NCBI GenBank assembly: GCA_001692895.1
Contig: KV748223.1
Coordinates: 372,001 to 436,000, forward strand
Source of the DNA: Cenococcum geophilum 1.58
Lineage: Eukaryota > Ascomycota > Dothideomycetes > Gloniales > Gloniaceae
Length of the DNA stretch: 64,000 bases
Direction of reading: 5' to 3'
The notes beneath the pieces were generated by a model, which worked only from the letters and a program-made list of their open reading frames with translations, was not told the origin of the DNA and did no database searches. The position numbers and the translations under genes are program-made. Shown one piece after another: positions 1-13,326 of the stretch (position 1 is the first letter of the stretch; each line of letters starts with the position of its first letter).

Positions 1-2285
1 AGTATTCGGAGCTTACCTATATATAGTAGAATCCGACGCACCCAATCCTACGGTTATAAAACAAGTAGTAGCTCTTAAAAAGGCTATAGAAGAAGTTAAG
101 AAGCTTAGAGCTAAGCGCTAAGTAGTAGATGCCCTTAATATGCGTAACAGACCCAAGATAACCGCGATTTATAACCTACCGCTTAACTTACCTATATTAG
201 TATAGAGAGAAGGACCTATAGGCTAACCTAGCTACTGGTCTGGTCCGTATAACCTACTTAGCATTAAAAATAAGACCTATACTATACAACTTCCCTATAG
301 ACCTACTAACTTCCGCAGCATAGTTGTTAAACTATATATAGTAGACCCCGAAATCACAGAAGATACGCAACTAGAAGATGACGATATTAAACTACTTTTA
401 CCTTAAACCAAGCCTAAACCTTAACCTTAAACTAAGCCTAGACCTTAACCCGTTAAATATGGAAAAGGTAGACCATGTAAGTACCCTATTAAAGCAAATA
501 CTATAAATATCTTAATTTATCTGCAGGATGAGGATAATAATTAACTTATAAATCCTAATTAGTTTACAGTATTACGCCAGAAGGAGATTAAGGGATTGCT
601 TAAGAAAGGAGTTTTTAAATTAGTTAACCCTAAGGATATACCACAAGGCAATAGAGTATTTAACTCTAGATTTGTTAACGAGATTAAGAACCCCGGCACT
701 GATAAAGCCTTTAAGAAGTTAAGACTAGTTATATAGGCCTACAACGACCTAGAGAAAGACCTCGTACTAACCCAATTACCTATAATTTAACGAGTTAGCT
801 AACGCCTTATTCTTTGCATTATAGCTATAACTTAAAACAATGGTATATATCTCTACTTATAAGACATTTTATAGGCCTATATATAATTAACTATAAAACT
901 AAACCGAGACTTTTATATTAAAGCACCTCTTAAACTTAGTACAGCGCTTAGAGTCTTATAAGACACAATTCTAAAGGTCGTTAGACCTTTATACGGCATT
1001 CCTAAGGCAGGCAATTATTAGTTTAAGACTTACTATAACCACTATATTAAAGAACTAAACATGAACCAATCTACTTATAACCCCTACCTACTTTACCTTA
1101 ATAATACTATAAGTTTCGGAATAGTTGGTTTATAGACTAATAATACCCTCCTACTAGCTAACTTAGTTTTTGTAGCTTTGGAATAGGAGAAAATTAAAAA
1201 AGCTAAGTTTTTAACTAAAGAACGCGAGCAACTTATACTGGAATACCCAATTAAGTTTAACGGAGGCATTATCCAACAATAGGATTATATAATTACGCTC
1301 ATATAAAAGCGCTAATGCCAGAACTTGACCCTTATTAATATTAAGGAAGCTACTATAATAACCAGTTCCAGAGGCACTATTTGTATAGCACTTATACCTA
1401 AGGACTAATATATCGCCCAACGAGTAAGAGGAGCTTATATTGCGTCCGTATGCCAGCCTAAAGCTTCTTTTAATTTATCCTACGCTGCCTAGGTAATTAA
1501 CCCTAACGAGAAAGACGTAAAACTACTTAATAAGAGAATTTAGTAGCAAATTAAGAACTCAATAAGAGGCTTAAGCTTTATTAAGCTTGATATAAAGACA
1601 CTTTAACTACTTATATTTACTGATTCCTCATTTATAAATAATAAAGACCTCTTATTATAGATTGGATATATCCTAGTACTAGCAGACTTATTAAACAAGG
1701 CGAATATTGTCCACTAGTCCTTAGTTAAGTGTAAGAGAATCACTAAAAGCGTACTAGCCTCCAAATTATATGCTATGGCCTATAGTTTTAATATTGGCGC
1801 TGCAATTAAGGCCACAATTAAATTATAACTTAATATCAACCTCTTGCTTATTCTTTGCACTAATTCTAAGTTAATTTATAAATGCCTTATTAAACTAGGA
1901 ACTATATAAGAGAAGAGACTTATAATTAATGTTATATGCCTACGCTAGTTATATAAAAGATGCGAAATAGCGGAAGTTAAATGGATTAACGGAGACAGTA
2001 ACCCTATGGACGCTATAACTAAAAGCAAACCATTATTAGCCCTTAAGCGACTTATCGACATAAACCGAATTAAGTTAAAGATAGTGGAATGGGTAAAACG
2101 CACTATGTTAGTAACTTAGTTAATTAATGTGTGAATATAATAAAGAGGGTGTATATAATCTCTGTGTCACGTAACCGCAATCTACGGCAATCTGTGGCAA
2201 CCTATAGCAATCTACCTGCACCTATAACACTACCTGGTACTATTATAACCTATACTATAATAGCAAGGAAGGAAGGAAGGAGAAG
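1..2285 (+). mobile_element. Copia-A: 3' part of a Copia (Ty1-type) LTR retrotransposon, left end outside window
   Basis: The plus strand carries, in order, the end of an integrase region (about 180-360), Copia-type reverse transcriptase (about 560-1200) and an RNase H-like domain (about 1600-2060). Copia polyproteins have this order. The element is a fossil with many disruptions of the RIP type, and its 5' part lies before the window. After the coding part come short GGCA-containing repeats (2171-2226) and a purine-rich tract of GGAA units (about 2262-2285) that could be the polypurine tract just before the 3' LTR. It is not close in sequence to the other Copia elements here, although the layout of the 3' non-coding part is similar. 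Confidence 0.85.
2171..2226 (+). repeat. Short tandem repeat with about 10-bp period (GGCAATCTAC-like)
   Basis: Units resembling CGGCAATCTA recur about every 10 bp in the 3' non-coding part of Copia-A. The 3' non-coding parts of Copia-3 (about 21316-21380) and Copia-2 (about 55471-55537) carry closely similar arrays in the same orientation and at the same place relative to the LTR. Confidence 0.7.
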
Positions 2286-2645
2286 TGCGTATATGGATTT
2301 TTAAATTGCACAGTTGTAGGATACCAGATCTTTACATTTTCTAAAGTATTCCTAGTGTAGCTAAAAGTGTTAGACACATCGTAAGGGCGGCTAAGGCGCT
2401 AGTGGTAAGCGAGCCAATGGCGATTTTCCATGCCGGGCATAGAAAATCGTAATTGGTTGACAGAGGTCATAGGAGAACACGCGATAAGCCTTACCTCTCG
2501 CGACGCGTAGATCTTAGAGAATAAAATCATCTATTTATAACACCGCATAGTATATATCATTGTGATATATATATTCTGCACGTTGTAAAAGTTATACTAA
2601 TATATACCTTTAGACTTCAGCAAACTGTCTTTACTTCTATTACCA
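2286..2645 (+). repeat. Candidate 3' LTR of Copia-A (boundaries uncertain)
   Basis: The stretch starts with TGCGTATATGG right after a GGAA-rich purine tract and ends around TTACCA, just before the upstream region of the DUF3435 gene. It holds a TATA-like sequence (about 2531-2540) and a long palindrome (2422-2448). The partner LTR lies outside the window, so neither edge can be confirmed by pairing or target duplication. An alternative start is the TGTTAGACAC at 2368. Confidence 0.4.
2422..2448. repeat. 27-bp near-perfect palindrome (GATTTTC...GAAAATC)
   Basis: Outer arms GATTTTC and GAAAATC enclose inner arms ATGCC and GGCAT. A related palindrome lies at 31930-31956 in the 3' part of Copia-B, with inner arms ATCC and GGAT, so pairing is kept although the bases differ. 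Both copies lie next to a related GCTAAGGCGCTAG module. Confidence 0.75.
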
Positions 2646-2862
2646 TTAGGCGCTAAAATAGGCCCCTCTAAATTTGGCTGGCTAGTATATTTAAAATAGC
2701 TTTACCCTTACTTATTAACTATAAGTAGCTATCTATCTTCTCTTCTTTTATTAGACCTACCTATTCTACTTACTATCTACCTTACTTATCTTTAAGCATT
2801 TATTAATAGCAGTATTATACTAACCCTCCTTTCTTTAATATATTTGCTAATAATAACGTAAT
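2646..2862. other. Upstream region of the DUF3435 gene
   Basis: AT-rich, no gene seen. It starts with a GC-richer patch (about 2646-2690), followed by a TATA-like TATATTTAAAA (about 2687). It ends at the candidate ATG at 2863. It could hold the original promoter of the DUF3435 gene. I see no clear terminal repeat of a Starship or Crypton here. Confidence 0.4.
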
Positions 2863-4150
2863 ATGCGATAATACCTATTAAATAAATACTCTTTGTCTAA
2901 GGAGAGTAAATATATAAATTTAAAAACTAATAAAGCTAGTTCTAGTATAGACTTAACTAATATTAATACCTATAGTAATAAAAACAATAATAATTGGGTA
3001 TAGCTTCTTGCTAATAAAGGCTACTCGCCTAAGTACTACCTTAAATAGCTTAACACGTTTAATAAAGCAGAATATATAAAGAAGGATTATAAACCTAGTA
3101 GTACCCGTCTACTTAACCGCATTAAAAAGTAGTGGTATTAGTAAGCAGCCTATCTCTTTCCATTTCCCTACCGTGTTATACTACCCTAATAGCGCTAATA
3201 TATAGTATAGGTTCTGGGCGTATTTAGGAAAGAACCCTTAAAAGGCCTATATAACTATCTCTTTTTGCAATCTTTATAGCTTTTTTTTAACTAGCTACTT
3301 AATTAATACTAAGGGAAAGAAAGAAGGAGGCGCTGTAGAACTAAGGTATTAAGCTCCCTTAAGATATACTAGAAGGTCTACCGCCTTATATATAAAAGAG
3401 CGACTAGTATAAAGCTTAATAGTCGGTTAAATAGGAATATATATAAGGTGAGCGTATTTTAACTGCTTTTAGATATTATATACCCCAGGCTTTAGATATA
3501 ACTAATTTTAGGGGTTAGGTGCTTAAAAAGCTAGCTAAAAAGTATAGCTTAAAGAAGATAGGGCTAGAGAAGCCCTATATATATATAGAGGACCTTATAA
3601 AAGTGCTGTAGATAAACCTAATAACGACTAAAAAGAGGTACTCCTATAGACGCTATAGGATACTACTCTAGCTATATTTATAACTGGGTAGTTTTATTAT
3701 AAATCGGCCTTAAGCCCTCCTTAATCTCTACTATTAGTATATTAGGGTTACGCTACTCTAGGACCTAGAGGGTGGGCTCCACTATATTTTACTAAAATTT
3801 ATATTTAAATTTATAAGGGAGTACCTTAGTGTAAAAGATATATAGGTTTTTAAAGTTCTATCCTTTCCTTTTAGTTTCTACTATTTATAACGTTATAAAA
3901 TAAGTACTAATACTTACCTACTAACTAGAAATACCTTCCCTATCCCTTACCTTTAGCCCCTATATCTTCCTTCTTAGTCTCCTTTTTACTAATTAGGCGT
4001 TTATAGTATATAATCTTATATCTCCTAAGGAGCTAAGTAAGCTCTATATTAAGCCAGGTTATAATAAGCTACTATTATAGCTAAATTGGAAACTAGACGA
4101 TATTTCTATATTCTACCAGTTAGTAAGGACTCTAAATAGCTAAACCATTT
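2863..4150 (+). pseudogene. DUF3435 protein (tyrosine-recombinase-like, Starship-captain family), N-terminal and core piece
   Basis: First of three pieces of one gene. The chosen ATG (2863) opens a frame with YSLSKE and INLKTNKASS. The core DUF3435 block follows around 3540-4146: a segment like YIEDLIKVL, one like NLYYQYIRVTLL, then EGGLHYILLKFIFKFIREYL, then SPYIFLLSLLF and ISPKELSKLYIKPGYN, ending with LDDISIFYQLVRTLN. These match the family from memory. The N-terminal part and the core are in different frames, so an intron or indel lies between about 3150 and 3540. Many CAG/CAA codons now read TAG/TAA, as RIP produces. Gypsy-1 cuts the gene at 4150; it resumes at 12035. DUF3435 proteins are related to tyrosine recombinases and mobilise Starship elements. 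The gene is dead. Confidence 0.88.
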
Positions 4151-4571
4151 TGTAATAAAGTCTTATAGTAGGAACTACGGTAGACTTATTAATGGGCTAG
4201 GTATATAGGTATAGAATAGTTAACAACGTAATAATAACTTAGTAGAGTGGTTGCCTAATAGATTAACTCTAATTGTATTCTAAGATTTACTATAAAGGAG
4301 AGAACTATTTAGGTAGGGACTATGGTCCTTTAAATATATAACTATACTTCTAAGAAATCCCCTTTATACGTAAGGTATGTATACTCTATTTACTCTATTT
4401 TAGATTATATAGATCCTATAAATTATATAGATTACGTTATATAACCTTAGCTACTATTCCTTATTATATAGTTCTATCAGCTCTATTCTAAACCGTACCT
4501 ATATTAATTAACTAGCTTCTTCTAACTCTTCTCTAAGTAGTTATAATATTATACTTAAAGCGTTTATAACA
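4151..4571 (-). repeat. 3' LTR of Gypsy-1
   Basis: Matches 11614-12034 end to end at the same length (421 bp), and is homologous to the LTRs at 12906-13326, 34136-34555 and 60215-60641. A purine-rich tract (minus strand) abuts its inner edge near 4572-4590. Confidence 0.9.
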
Positions 4572-5635
4572 CTATCTCCCTCCTCTTTATCTTCGTCCTT
4601 AAAGATTTTAAATATCTTTAAGTTGCTTACCAGAGGTATAATACCCATTTAATTAATTTGGTTAATATTATTACTTATTATACCTAAAGCTTCTTCTTCT
4701 TCTTTAACTGCTCGTCGCGCTCGTACTATTACTACGATATTATCTCTTAGTAAGATTATACCGTTTTTATATTCTCGCTATTTAAAAGAGGGGTTAGTTT
4801 ATATTATATTAATAAACCTATCTTCACAATAACCGTCCTCTTACTTAGAGTGCACTAAAGCGAATATTTATTTATCTTATAATATTTACTCTATCTCTAA
4901 TACTAAATATATACAATCTATTACTCTTAATAGTTATCTAATTTCTTAACTAATTTATCTTAGAGTTTTGTATTTAATCTACTGCTGCGCGGCTAGATAA
5001 TAAACTATTAGTTACCCTAGCGGAGTTATATTATTCTTATAATGCTAAATAGGAGGCTACTAATACTTAGTAACGGGCCCTTAAGTCTTATCTTATGGCG
5101 TCCGCTTAGTTAATCTATCTTAAAAAGGGTTATAAAAAGGTCTATTTTAAAGAGTAGAAACTTATAAAATAAGGTTTATAAAAACTTAGCAATAAAAAAA
5201 CGGATTTTCCTTAGGCTAGAAAGAAAATAAATCTAAGTAGTTTAGTAACGACTCTTCCTAGGTCCCCCTTAGGTGACTTATTCTTTAGTAATTCTTCTTT
5301 ATTAATACTACTTAACCTAATCTCTTCTAATACTCCTCTACTTTTCTTATAGCGTTTTTTAAATTCTCTAGTAGTTCCTAAGTAGTCTTAGTATAGCCTA
5401 TCTACTTAACCTTATACTATATTTTATTGTTAATATCCTTATAATTAATAATCTTTAAAACTTACTATTTATCTTCTTCTTACCCTCTATATATATCTGC
5501 CTTATAAACTAATAGCTTAATATTTCTATATACTAGTTTTAGTATTATAATATACTATATAGGGTAAATTTTTATTTTAGCTAGTAGGTTTAACTTAAAT
5601 ATAACTAGTAAAATCCTTTATATAATTTTAAAAGG

Positions 5636-5709
5636 NNNTAGTNTAANNTAGTNTAACTTNTTACTTAGNNNNNAACTNTTAAAANTTTTNTATAGTAGCN
5701 ATACTTTAT
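5636..5709. other. Cluster of ambiguous bases (N) in Gypsy-1
   Basis: Scattered single and short N runs inside the 3' part of Gypsy-1. Similar clusters lie at about 32525-32826, 53687-53755 and 55573-55643, all inside RIP-mutated repeat copies. This probably reflects unresolved positions between similar copies in the assembly and not biology. Confidence 0.8.
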
Positions 5710-8700
5710 NNCCCTCCTTAAGATCTAGTCCCTTAGATCTCTTAGTATTATAGTACTTTTTTATCCTTTCTTATACTTTCTTTACTAATTCTATAAGGTT
5801 TATATAAAGATTTATTAACGTCTTTATTCTTTCTTTAGCTATACTACTTATTTTTTTTTTACTTACTATAATAATAACAATATTCTTAGCTTATATCCAT
5901 AATTTACCTTAATAGTAATATGCCTATTTCTTCCTATAGTATTACATTATATATAAACTGTATAACTAGTAATAGCAATACCTAATTATTCTGTATATAA
6001 TTAATATAATATTTTAGATACTGCTCTAATATCTAATTTAATCTTTCTATCTAACCGTCTGTCTATAAGTGGTATATAATAGAAGTTACTACTTAAACCC
6101 CTTATTCTGCCAAAAATACCTCCTAAAATGCTGCTATAAATCTTAAATCCCTATCTAATATAATCTTACTTAGTACTCTATATCTTATAAATACTTCTTT
6201 AATATAGATTCTAGCAATATCCTCTGCTAATATTTCTTCTGTATATGCTATAAAGTAGCCCTACTTAATTAACTTGTCTACTATTACTAAGATTATATTA
6301 TAATCTTATCTAGTAATAGGATCTCTTAACTTTAGTAACTTAGTAATAAAGTCCTATAATATAACCTCCTATAGTCTCTCTAGTATTTTAATAGGTTATA
6401 GTCCTCTATATAACTTATATCTTATTAATTTATTTCTTTAGCAATCTAGATACTCCTTTATTACTTTTCTCGCGATATTTTAAATTCTATTAATAATATA
6501 TTCTTCTTAAAGTCTTAATACTAAGCCTATTACTCTATTATGTCTTTAAGTTATTCCCTTATAGAAATCTTCTATAAAATGCTCTACTATGCTCTTTAGG
6601 ATATACTTTACTTCTCTATATTTATATAATATTTCTTTCTCTAGATACTCTAACTATTCTTCTAGCTATATTTTAAAAATTCTTTATACCTAAAAGCTTT
6701 TTAGTGTCTTATAGACTTTTTCTAGTTTATTATCCTCTTAAGTTACTACTAGCTTAGGGTAATTATATTTAATTAACCTATTATTATCTTTACGTAGTAT
6801 TACTCCTAATAGTTTTTTTTATTATTTTATAGTTTAGCTTTTTTACTAAGTGCGTCTACTTTTATATTCTTAGTTCCTTTAATATACTAAATTTTAAAAT
6901 AGTATTCTATAAGTATCTCTACCTATCTAACCTATCTATAATTAAGTTCTTTTATTATTAGAAACCCTATTAGGTTCTTATAATCTATTTTAATTATAAA
7001 TAATTTTTTTACGCTTTATAAAAATGCTTTCTATTCCTTAAGTACTATAACTATACCTAATAACTTCTTATTATAGACGTTATAGTTTAACTCTAGTAGT
7101 GTTATTTTCCTACTATAGTATACTACTAGGTGCTATACGTCCTTATACTTTTATAGTAAGTATACTCTTAGTATATAGTTTAATACGTTTATTTTTATAA
7201 CTATATCTAATTCTAGTTAATAAATCTTAAGGATTAGCTCCTAGGTAAACAACTCCTTAAGTTCCTTTAACAACTTCCTTTATTTATCTCCCTATACCTA
7301 TAGTTTCTCTTTCTTTATAAGTCTAGTAAAAGGTTTAATATTCTTTAACTATTATACTATAAACCTTTAATAGTAATTATAAAACCCTAAAAATAACCTT
7401 AACTGTATTATATTTTCTAGTTCTTGCTAACTTAATATAGCTTTAATCTTCTTTAGGTTTATACTAATATAATCTAGTTTAATAATAAATTTAATAAAAT
7501 TAGTCTTCCTTATAAAGAACTTGTATTTTTTAATTACTACTAGCATCTATTCTTCCTATAGTCTCTTTAAAACCCATTTAATATATTCCCCGTATTCTTC
7601 CTTAGTTATTAAGTAAATAATAATATTATTAAGGTATACTATAATAAACTTATTAAGGTGTTCTTCTAATATACTATTAATTCTTTTCTAAAATATTATA
7701 GGTGTATTTATTAATCTAAATTATATAACTAATAGTTTATATAGTCCTTCTCTTAACCTAAAGGCTGCCTTCTATTTATTACCTTTTTTAATTTTAATCT
7801 AATAATACGCCTATCTTAGATCTATCTTTATAAAGATTTACGTATTACCTATCTAGTCTTAGATTTTACTAATTAAGGGTAAAGAATACCTATTCTTTTA
7901 AGTAATACTATTTAACTATTTATAGTTAATATATAACCTAAGTTTCCTATTTTTCTTTAGTATAAATAGTACTAGATAACCTACTAATAACTATAATAGT
8001 CTAATATATCCCTTTTATAAGTTTTCTTAAATAAACTCTTTAAGTGCGCTTACCTCCTCTTAAGTAAGCTTATAGGTTAGAAAGAACCTTAGACTTATTT
8101 TTAGTTTTAACTCTATCTTATAGTCCTATACTATATATTCTACTAGCTTTTTACTTTCTAAGCTTTATAGTTTCTTACTATACTTATAGTATCTTTTTAG
8201 TATATAACTTAAGCCTTACTTAGTCTCTTTATATATTACTCTAACTTAATACTATACTAACTTAGTCTGCTATTATATCTTATATTATTAAGTATCTTTA
8301 ATATTAACTTATCCTATAATTTAATTAATCTTTAGATTATATTCCTATAATTAAGGTATACCTAATACTATCTTATCCCGTCCTAATAGTAGGATATTAA
8401 AAGATATTTTAATTAATTTTTCTTTAATGGTTATCTAAATAGGTCCTATTTTAAGATTAATAATCCCTCCTCTATAGGCTATTAGATCTCCTAAAATTAT
8501 AACTAATAGGTAAGGCTATTCCTTCTATCTATAAGGTAATCCTATTCTCTTAACTGCTATTAGTAAGATATAGTTCCGCGTTACTCTACTATCTATTAAT
8601 ACTTTAAACTTTTAATCTTACCATTTAATTTATAAATTTAGGTATTATTTTTAAATTCCTTTAAGGGTCTAAGGCTTTACTATTAGCTCCCCCTAGTTTT

Positions 8701-11613
8701 ATAGGCCTCTACTTTTCCTAACTATTGGCTGTTTAATCCTATTATACTTAGCTTACTCTTTAGCTAATACCTAGTTCGCTTTTTATCTTTAATATACTAT
8801 AAATACGTATTTTTTAGGCATTCACACTATTATTATCCGTCTAAGTATTCTTTTATAAGGAATCTTCCTAGTTAAAGTATTAAATCTTCTTCCTCTTAAA
8901 CTTCTGTTGGATGCCAGCTATATATATACTTAGCATTTTTATACTATTATTTATCTAGCACCTAATATATCCTTATAGGGTATTTCTAATTCTTTTCTTT
9001 TAGGTTTTTATATATTATATATATATTATCTATATATATAATCTATAATAGCGTATAGTACGCTAGGTACTTTAGGTTAACTCTTAACTTATTCTTATCT
9101 TTAAGTTTAAACCTTTACTATATTAATCTAAATATTATAACTTTATTTATAGGTACTAAGATATATTTTTACTTCTTTAATCCTCTAATTATTCCTTTAG
9201 ATCCTTTAATATTATAATTAAGGCTCCTTTAATATAAGTTATGGCCTTCTCTATAATTAGGTAGTCTTAAATAACTTATTCGTCTAACTATATATAGAAA
9301 TCTTCCCACTTATCGTTATATTGCTGCCTATACTACTTTTAATACAGTTACTAAAGTATATATAGCTTATCCGTAAGAAAGTATCTTTTTATTACTATAT
9401 TATAATAGCCTTTTATATATTATTCTTTAAACCTAATAGGGATTTCTAAATCCTCTTTATTTTCTAGTTTAGTAAGCTACTTAGTTTTAGGTATACCTAC
9501 TCTCGGCCTATTAATAATCCTTTATACTAGTGCTCTATTCTTTATATATCTAAGTATACTAAATCTCTTATTTAGTTTCTATTCTTACTATATAATAATT
9601 CTTTATCTAAATTCTTCTATAGTTTCTTTTAGTTTACGTCTTATAGATAGATTTTTAAAGTTTTCTTACTTCTTAATCTTAGTATTAGCGTGTTAATCCT
9701 ATTACTAAATTTTATTTATAATTTTCTTAGTAGTTCTTATTTATTTCTAAAAATCTTAGTTCTATAGGATTCTTAATCCTAAGCTTACTTCTATCTTAAG
9801 CTTTACTCTAGCCTTAGTTTAACTAAGCTTTACTAGTATTTTTATCTTATCTTAAAAGTTTTAAATCTTACTTATCTTATCTTAAGAGTCTTATATCCTT
9901 AAAAAACTTCGTCCTAAGCTTATTTATATATTGCTAAACTAAGCTATTACTCTACTTTATTGGTTATTGTTTATTATAGGTCCTTAAGCTTACCTTATCT
10001 TATCTTAAGAATCTTAGTTGTCTTATATCTTGTCTTAAGAATTTTAAGCTTTTAGCTTTTTACCTTTATTAAGTACTAAAGTAGTTTACTATCCTACTTT
10101 TCTTATATCTTATAAAGCAATAGATATTATATTTAGTGGGGTCTTAATCCTAACTAATATTCCCTATTCTATAGTGGAATTATCCTCTACTTCTTATATA
10201 ATATCTTTAAGGTTTATATACTTTTAGTAAGCTACCTTTATTACCTTATTATTATAAAATATTTTATCTATATTAAACTTATTATCCTTAATATCTAATC
10301 TATAAACTAGTTTATTAGTTTCTCTAAACTCTACTAATTTTAGCTCTTATAGCTAATAGCTTATACTATACTTAGCATCCTTATAAATTTAGTATACGTT
10401 ATTATAACAAAATATAAAACTATTAATTAAATATTCTTTTATTCCTTATAGTATACTATTATCCCTCTATATATATATATCTTCTACTAGTCTTATTCCT
10501 TTTACTATATAGTAACTCTAACTACTTTTATAGTCTTTAATATAGTAACCTTATTTTCCGCAATTTATATAAGCTCTTTTTTAAAACTATTTTTCCTACT
10601 ATAAAGTTTGCCTAAACATCTTCTGCTATTAAAATCCTTAATTTAGCCTTTACTTTTTAGACCTCTAATTACTTAATCCTTATCCTCTAGGTTTCTATAA
10701 TCGTTTATTCTATTTCTTATTTTCTTTAATACTACTTAGGTCTATTAGCTCTACGCTATACTATAGTTTTTAACTTTAACTTTATTATTACGTGCTTTGC
10801 GCCTTATATAACTATAAAACTCTATTTTAACCCTTCTTAGTCTATTCTCTCTAGTAAATCCTATTATTAATCTTAAATACTTAGTTAATTAAATTCCTAA
10901 AAGTATTTATATCTTCTATTAGAATAATTACATCCTAGACTTTTACCTTAAGTCCCTATTTATACTATACTATAAGCGCTTTATTATTCTATTTAACCTA
11001 TATTACTAATATTTAAAACTATATTATATACTTAATTACTAAAGTTCTTTATACTAGGTTTTAAAGCTTTCTTTTTACTATTATAGTTACCTTTAAGTCT
11101 CTAAATATTTATATTAATTATTTTATAAACCCGTTTTAACTTAAGAATATATACTAAACCTTTTAGTTAGTAGTTATTATACTATATTCTTATATTTCTA
11201 TAAGGTAAAATTTAAACTATTTAAGCGCCCTTCCCGTTAAGAATAATCCTATATAAGTAACTTAATCTATAAGCGTTCCTAGTTTAACTCCCTCTTATAT
11301 AACCTTAAAGTACATTTATATAAGGAATCCCTTAAGCTTTAATTTTTCTCCTAAGAATTGCTTAATTAAGGGTAACTTAACCTTAGCTACTCTAATCCCA
11401 CTAATCTTTTTTTTTAAGTATTTTATTATTATCTATTAATTAGTTAACTATTTTCTATAGCTATCTAACGGTAATTAACTAAGAGTTAGTATTTTCTGCT
11501 ATACTAGTATTATTACCTAATCTTAATATAATTACTGCTATTAACAGCGTTATAGCTAATACTTTTAGTGGTATATTATTTAACTTCTTTTACTATAATT
11601 ATGGTAGTAAATA

Positions 11614-12034
11614 TATAATAAAGCCTTATAGTAAAAACTATAGTAAATTTATTAATAGGCTAAGTATATAGGTATAGAATAGTTAACAACGTAATAATAA
11701 CTTAGTAGAGTAGTTGCCTAATAAATTAACTTTAATTATATTATAAGATTTACTATAAAGGAGAGAACTATCTAGGTAGGGACTGTGGTCCTTTAAATAT
11801 ATAACTATACTTTTAAGAAATCCCCTTTATATATAAGGTATGTGTATTTTATCTACTCTATTATAGATTATATAGATCCCATAGATTATATAAATCACGT
11901 TATATAACATTAGCTACTATTTCTCGTTATATAGTTCTATTAGCTCTATCCTAGACCATGCCTATATTAACTAACTAACTTCTTCTAACTCTTCTCTAAG
12001 TAGTTATAATATTATACTTAAAGCGTTTATAACA
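11614..12034 (-). repeat. 5' LTR of Gypsy-1
   Basis: 421 bp, ending on the plus strand in AACA (TGTT on the element's own strand). It pairs with 4151-4571. Confidence 0.9.
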
Positions 12035-12905
12035 CTTTTCTTATAATAAACCTCTTTTATATTTTACCCTTATACCTTAGACTAAAGGGCTTAAAGAGAT
12101 TACTAGCTTTACTTAGGTGTCTCGCCTATATTTGCTTAGATATAATACTAAAAAGGCATTTAATAAGAATAATAAGCTCTGTTACAACTAGCCTTTCTAT
12201 TAAAAGTACTAAAGAAAAATATAGGCAACGTTAGTAAGGCTATATAAAACCTAATAATATAGTATACTAATATATAAACGTTCTTAAGGCACTACCTATT
12301 ATAACGTATTATAGTAGATATATAGGCGATTATCTAAGGCCTCTAGCCCTAAGATATACTAATGCGGGCCGCTTATACTATAAGCCGTTTAATTAATTTT
12401 TAATAACTACGGCGGCTTATAATAGAATAATCTTTATTAGTTAACAATTATCCTACTATTTATTCTCTACTTAAGTAAAGAGAGTAACTTAAATACCGTC
12501 TTAAAGGTAAAGCTATAAAATATCTAAAGTATAAGGCGCTTAATGGTGAAATTAATAGGGAAAGGCAACGCTAGCGGTATATACTTTTTAAAGATATTAA
12601 GGAGACCTAGAAATAGGAGCAACTAGTATATAATATTAAACTGTAGCTTGTTGGCGTTTAAGTTAATATAGAGGCTAAGGTAATAATGGATCTCTATAAA
12701 GGCATATTATTAAAATAAAAGGAATTAGTTAATGCGGTCGTTAGCCTATTAGGTACTATATTTAAAGAGGAGATTTATTAATATAATAGGGCTATTTATA
12801 CGGTTATATAATACTATAAGGTTAAGGAAAGTAAAATATACCCTACTGCTTTTAAACTTTATAAACAATCTAGTAGTTATATAAGACTAGTTAAGACAAT
12901 AAATA
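12035..12905 (+). pseudogene. DUF3435 protein, middle piece
   Basis: Continuation of the DUF3435 gene between Gypsy-1 and Gypsy-2. Early on a segment like LRYNTKKAFN fits the conserved part of the family that follows the core. From about 12470, recognisable features are YRLKGKAIKYLKYKALN, then ILFKDIKETQKQEQLVYDI, a segment like QLVGVQVNIEAKVIMDLYKG, and a run like EEIYQYNRAIYTVIQYYKV. These resemble the basic, helical C-terminal region that follows the recombinase-like domain in DUF3435 proteins. RIP-type stops are frequent. The piece ends at the AATAA target duplication of Gypsy-2 (12901-12905); the matching GATAA is at 34556-34560. Confidence 0.85.
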
Positions 12906-13326
12906 ATATTACGGACGCTTTAAGTACAATATTATAACTACTAGGAAAGGAGTTAAAAGAAGCTAGTTAGTTAATTTAGGCGCGGTCTAAAATGGAGCCG
13001 ATAGAGCTATATAATAAGGAATAGTAACTAAGGTTATATAACGTAATTTATATAATTTATAGAATCTGCAAGATCTATAATAAAGTAGGTAGAGTATACG
13101 TACCTTATATACTAAGGGGATTTCTTAGGAGTATAGTTATATATTTAAAGGACTATAATCCCTACCTAGATAGTTCTCTTCTTTATAGTAAATCTTAGAA
13201 TATAATTAGAGTTAATCTATTAGGCAACTACTCTACTAGTTATTATTATATTATTAACTATTTTATACCTATATACCTAGCCTATTAATAAGTTTACCGT
13301 AGTTCCTACTATAAGGCTTTATTATA
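12906..13326 (+). repeat. 5' LTR of Gypsy-2
   Basis: 421 bp, homologous to 34136-34555. The expected terminal TG and CA now read TA and TA, which fits RIP. Confidence 0.9.

Larger units (their letters stand above)
4151..12034 (-). mobile_element. Gypsy-1: full-length Gypsy (chromovirus-type) LTR retrotransposon, fossil
   Basis: It is bounded by 421-bp LTRs at 11614-12034 (5') and 4151-4571 (3'). Reading on the minus strand: gag (about 10700-11560), CCHC knuckle (about 10500-10580), aspartic protease (about 8370-8630), reverse transcriptase (about 7390-8130), RNase H (about 6830-7290), integrase (about 5730-6590) and a chromodomain (about 5336-5496). About 750 bp without a known domain precede the 3' LTR, and a purine tract abuts it. 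Total length is 7884 bp, close to the 7864 bp of Gypsy-2 once its insertions are removed. Flanks are CATTT and CTTTT, a target duplication with one mismatch. It is heavily RIP-mutated (dozens of breaks) and interrupts the DUF3435 gene. Confidence 0.92.

Noticed and set aside
1211-1420. Minus-strand open frame of 69 codons in Copia-A
   Set aside because: Antisense to the Copia reverse transcriptase region; no domain, chance open frame in AT-rich DNA.
2631-2642. TTAC(N7)A motif upstream of the DUF3435 gene, like a reported Starship target site
   Set aside because: A five-base constraint occurs about once per kilobase by chance, and it lies in a probable LTR end. No partner repeat at a far edge was found.
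3448-3495. Possible 48-bp intron (GTGAGC...CTTTAG) in the DUF3435 gene
   Set aside because: Splice-like ends occur, but RIP has altered the area, and the length does not explain the frame difference between the N-terminal part and the core. Not supported enough to list.
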